A stretch of 45,257 nucleotides of DNA from an uncultured Bacteroidota bacterium. Lineage in GTDB: Bacteria > Bacteroidota > Bacteroidia > AKYH767-A > OLB10. A program made the position numbers and the translations under genes. The DNA is taken from the NCBI GenBank assembly GCA_903881665.1, contig CAIRUC010000077.1, positions 1 through 45,257 of the forward strand, read 5' to 3'. Below the pieces are notes generated by a model, which did not search any database, was not told the origin of the DNA, and saw only the letters and a list, made by a program, of their open reading frames with translations. This document shows positions 43,526-45,257 of the stretch, in pieces. Every line of letters starts with the position of its first letter. Positions within the stretch are counted from its first letter, which is position 1.

Positions 43526-43900
43526 ATGCGCGAAAAATTTTCATTGATTTTATTACTAATAATATTCACTTCCTTTCAACAAGAAGATGATTTATTTGGC
43601 AAACTTGTTAAATATAAAAGTGAGTGGGGAAAGACATGCACACAGTGTAAAGAATTAAAAGGTACTTATCGTGTTTATTTTAAAAATACAGCCAATCAAG
43701 CATTAGATGTAAAAGTGGCAGCGCAAGAAAATGATAAGCGATGGAGAGTGTTTAGTCGTTTAACTATGCAACCAAACGATTCAATTGTTGCGTATGCATG
43801 TAAAGGTACCGGAAAGCACATGTCGTGGGTAAAAGCTGCTGGTGATAATTCAGTAACTTTTCCTACTGATGAAGAGATTAATCTTCAGTACGGGAAGTAG
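43526..43900 (+). CDS. exported small CxxC protein of unknown function
   Basis: A 124-residue protein. The N-terminus (MREKFSLILLLIIFTSFQQE) is a signal-like segment. WGKTCTQCKELKGTYRVYF gives a CxxC at 38 and 41, followed by a beta-rich domain (KNTANQALDVKVAAQEN) and one further Cys in VAYACKGTGKHMSW. I use the ATG at 43526, 14 bases past the TPR gene stop. I recognise no family. The exported CxxC may form a disulfide or bind metal; it sits beside a TPR gene in the same transcript. Confidence 0.65.
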   Translation: MREKFSLILLLIIFTSFQQEDDLFGKLVKYKSEWGKTCTQCKELKGTYRVYFKNTANQALDVKVAAQENDKRWRVFSRLTMQPNDSIVAYACKGTGKHMSWVKAAGDNSVTFPTDEEINLQYGK

Positions 43901-44080
43901 TTAATGTGAATTAGTGCTTGCTTACGATGTTAGTTGCTTTATTGTTTTAATTTGTAATTGCTTTTTTAATATCTAACAATTACATTTAATGTTTCGCTAT
44001 TTAAGTGCGAAATTCCAGACTTAACTTAAAGAAAAATTTAGCAGCAGAATATGATTTTTATTTCTCGATAATTATAAATT

Positions 44081-44851
44081 TCAAATTGATTTATTAACGC
44101 TACTACCGTATAGCGCAAAATCATATTTCACCGGATCTTTGGGCTCTATCTTTCTTAAATTCTCAGTGAGTTCGTTAACCGCTTTCCAGTCGTTTTGTGT
44201 TCGGGTTAATAATCCAAGTAGTCTCGCACTTCGTGCTGAATGAATATCCAGCGGAATATATAATTCTGATGGTTTAATGGCTTTCCATAGTCCAAAGTCG
44301 ATTCCCGATTGATCTTTTCGTACCATCCATCTTAAATACATTAACATCCTTTTTGCAGTCGAGTTTTTTAATGGATCTCCAATGTGTTTTCCTTGTCGCG
44401 GGTCCGATTGAAACGAAAGAAATAATTGCCTCCATTGATGTATTGTTTCTGATAGGTCGTTGTTTTTCTTGTGAATATAATTAAAGCTGCCTTCTATCCC
44501 ATCATGGCTTTTGTATAATTGTTTCAATGCATGTAGATAATATTTACAGTCGTCGGCGTTGAATGTGCGGTGCACAAAGCCTGAAAATCGCTCAAGGTCT
44601 TTTTTCTTATGGTTTATAATGAAGTCATATGGCGCATCGTCCATCATTTCCATTAAACGCCTACTGTTTTTAATGATCGTTGCGCGTTGACCCCATGCAA
44701 GTGTTGCAGCTAAAAATCCACTGATCTCTTGGTCTTCTTTCCGCTGATAGTAGTGTGGAATTTGAATAGGGTCAGATTCAATAAAGTCGAGTCGGTTGTA
44801 ACGCTTATACTGAGCTTCGAGATAATCCTTTAATTCGTGATCTGTTAACAT
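44081..44851 (-). CDS. TIGR02757 family protein
   Basis: A 256-residue cytosolic protein. ESDPIQIPHYYQRKEDQEISGFLAA-type opening (about 25-50), then ATLAWGQRATIIKNSRRLM, RMLMYLRWMVRKD and IPLDIHSARSARLLGLLTR are the family blocks; the pattern resembles the helix-hairpin region of DNA glycosylases but no catalytic residue is confirmed. It is a conserved Bacteroidota protein of unknown function. I use the ATG at 44851; the longer frame upstream would cross the duplicated hairpin element. It is convergent with the CxxC gene. Confidence 0.85.
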   Translation of the reverse strand: MLTDHELKDYLEAQYKRYNRLDFIESDPIQIPHYYQRKEDQEISGFLAATLAWGQRATIIKNSRRLMEMMDDAPYDFIINHKKKDLERFSGFVHRTFNADDCKYYLHALKQLYKSHDGIEGSFNYIHKKNNDLSETIHQWRQLFLSFQSDPRQGKHIGDPLKNSTAKRMLMYLRWMVRKDQSGIDFGLWKAIKPSELYIPLDIHSARSARLLGLLTRTQNDWKAVNELTENLRKIEPKDPVKYDFALYGSSVNKSI

Positions 44852-44859
44852 ATTCTTTG

Positions 44860-44867
44860 CAAATGTA
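44860..44867 (-). promoter_or_regulatory. -7 promoter element of the TIGR02757 gene
   Basis: TACATTTG on the minus strand matches TAnnTTTG, ending eight bases before the ATG at 44851. It lies just downstream of repeat copy 1. Confidence 0.5.
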
Positions 44868-44870
44868 TAT

Positions 44871-44966
44871 AAACACAAAGGTCTCGTCGAAACGAGACCA
44901 AAGTGACACAGAAAAGCCAAAACAATTTTACTTTGATAAACAAAGCCCTTTACAACAACAAATATA
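44871..44966. repeat. intergenic hairpin element, copy 1
   Basis: A 96-base element with a perfect stem-loop GGTCTCGT-CGAA-ACGAGACC (44880-44899), then a conserved segment GTGACACAGAAAAGCC, a second small dyad CTTTG-ATAAA-CAAAG (44931-44945), GCCCTTTACAA and finally TATATTTG read on the minus strand. Copy 2 is 178 bases away in the same orientation. It lies upstream of the TIGR02757 start. Confidence 0.85.
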
Positions 44967-45144
44967 GTTGTACACTTTACAATAAAAAGGGACATTTTTT
45001 ATAAATAGCGACATTTAATATTGCCAATATTTCAATTTCTGAATTAATAATTAATGGTATTCATTTGTTTTTTAGTGATATATGTAATTAATACCAATCG
45101 TTATTATTGACAATAGAGTAGTTATTTATCCAGTTTAGAAGGAG
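44967..45144. other. spacer between the two hairpin elements
   Basis: An AT-rich 178-base stretch without a reading frame, RNA gene or terminator that I can support. Together with the two elements it forms the gap between the TIGR02757 start and the window edge. Confidence 0.5.
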
Positions 45145-45243
45145 AAACACAAAGGTCTCGCCGAAGCGAGACCAAAGTGACACAGAAAAGCCAAAACAAT
45201 TTTTTTACTTTGATTAACAAAGCCCTTTACAATTACAAATATA
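45145..45243. repeat. intergenic hairpin element, copy 2
   Basis: A 99-base near-identical copy of the element at 44871-44966. It has a three-T expansion and a T for A in the second loop. The main stem is GGTCTCGC-CGAA-GCGAGACC (45154-45173): the closing pair T-A of copy 1 is C-G here, so both partners changed. The end of the window follows. Confidence 0.85.
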
Positions 45244-45257
45244 CATGGCGTTAATAC

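Noticed and set aside
43953..43984. TGTAATTG/CAATTACA inverted repeat after the CxxC gene
   Set aside because: Eight-bp AT-rich stem with a 16-base loop and no T run; too weak for a terminator call.

Overview
The window reads as chromosomal DNA of a free-living member of the Bacteroidota. The evidence is AT-rich DNA, two proteins with type IX secretion (T9SS type A) C-terminal sorting domains, a TIGR02757 family protein, a DUF6580 protein, a phosphosulfolactate synthase homologue and a lycopene cyclase. Many genes are also preceded by the Bacteroidota -7 promoter element TAnnTTTG rather than by a clear Shine-Dalgarno site. I see no phage, insertion sequence, CRISPR array, rRNA or tRNA. Most of the window is ordinary housekeeping and envelope DNA with short operons and many strand switches.

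Layout. 1-2911: partial L-serine dehydratase, then a membrane J-domain protein/DEAD-box helicase pair (minus strand). 3002-8243: lipid A-type acyltransferase and alpha/beta hydrolase (plus), meeting lycopene cyclase, inorganic pyrophosphatase and a YbiT-like ABC-F protein (minus). 8312-9258: peroxiredoxin ahpC with an OxyR-type operator and, divergently, what looks like the broken start of oxyR. 9258-15645: a T9SS cargo protein, a cytochrome c lipoprotein, an Hsp15-like S4 protein, a DUF4153 membrane protein, and a second T9SS cargo on the opposite strand. 15879-22072: ZIP transporter with methyltransferase (minus), then corA-priA and a MORN/YwqK-like repeat protein (plus). 22210-25829: NifU-domain protein and Mrp ATPase, DUF6580, shikimate dehydrogenase and DedA. 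25916-28481: rhodanese, phosphosulfolactate synthase and a TPR protein, joined by ATGA overlaps. 28639-34825: NAD(P)-binding oxidoreductase, two exported thioredoxin-fold proteins, uvrA and an M48 (Ste24-type) protease. 34788-39519: FAD oxidoreductase, beta-propeller protein, small membrane protein and uvrB (minus). 39687-44851: envelope or secreted unknowns, an FKBP lipoprotein, TPR and CxxC exported proteins, and TIGR02757. The right edge holds a duplicated element of about 97 bp with a compensated hairpin.

Working together. Themes are DNA repair and restart (uvrA, uvrB, priA), redox defence and extracytoplasmic thiol chemistry (ahpC, two exported redoxins, cytochrome c), Fe-S handling (Mrp and NifU), and envelope lipid and isoprenoid biology (acyltransferase, DedA, lycopene cyclase).

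The points most worth following are the OxyR-type operator beside a truncated oxyR start, the duplicated hairpin element with a compensatory base-pair change, the TPR-ComA-rhodanese unit leading into DedA-aroE, the pentanucleotide repeat (AATAA)6 across the end of uvrA, and a set of genes whose -7 element nearly touches the start codon. I found no clear multi-gene system that looks wholly new.
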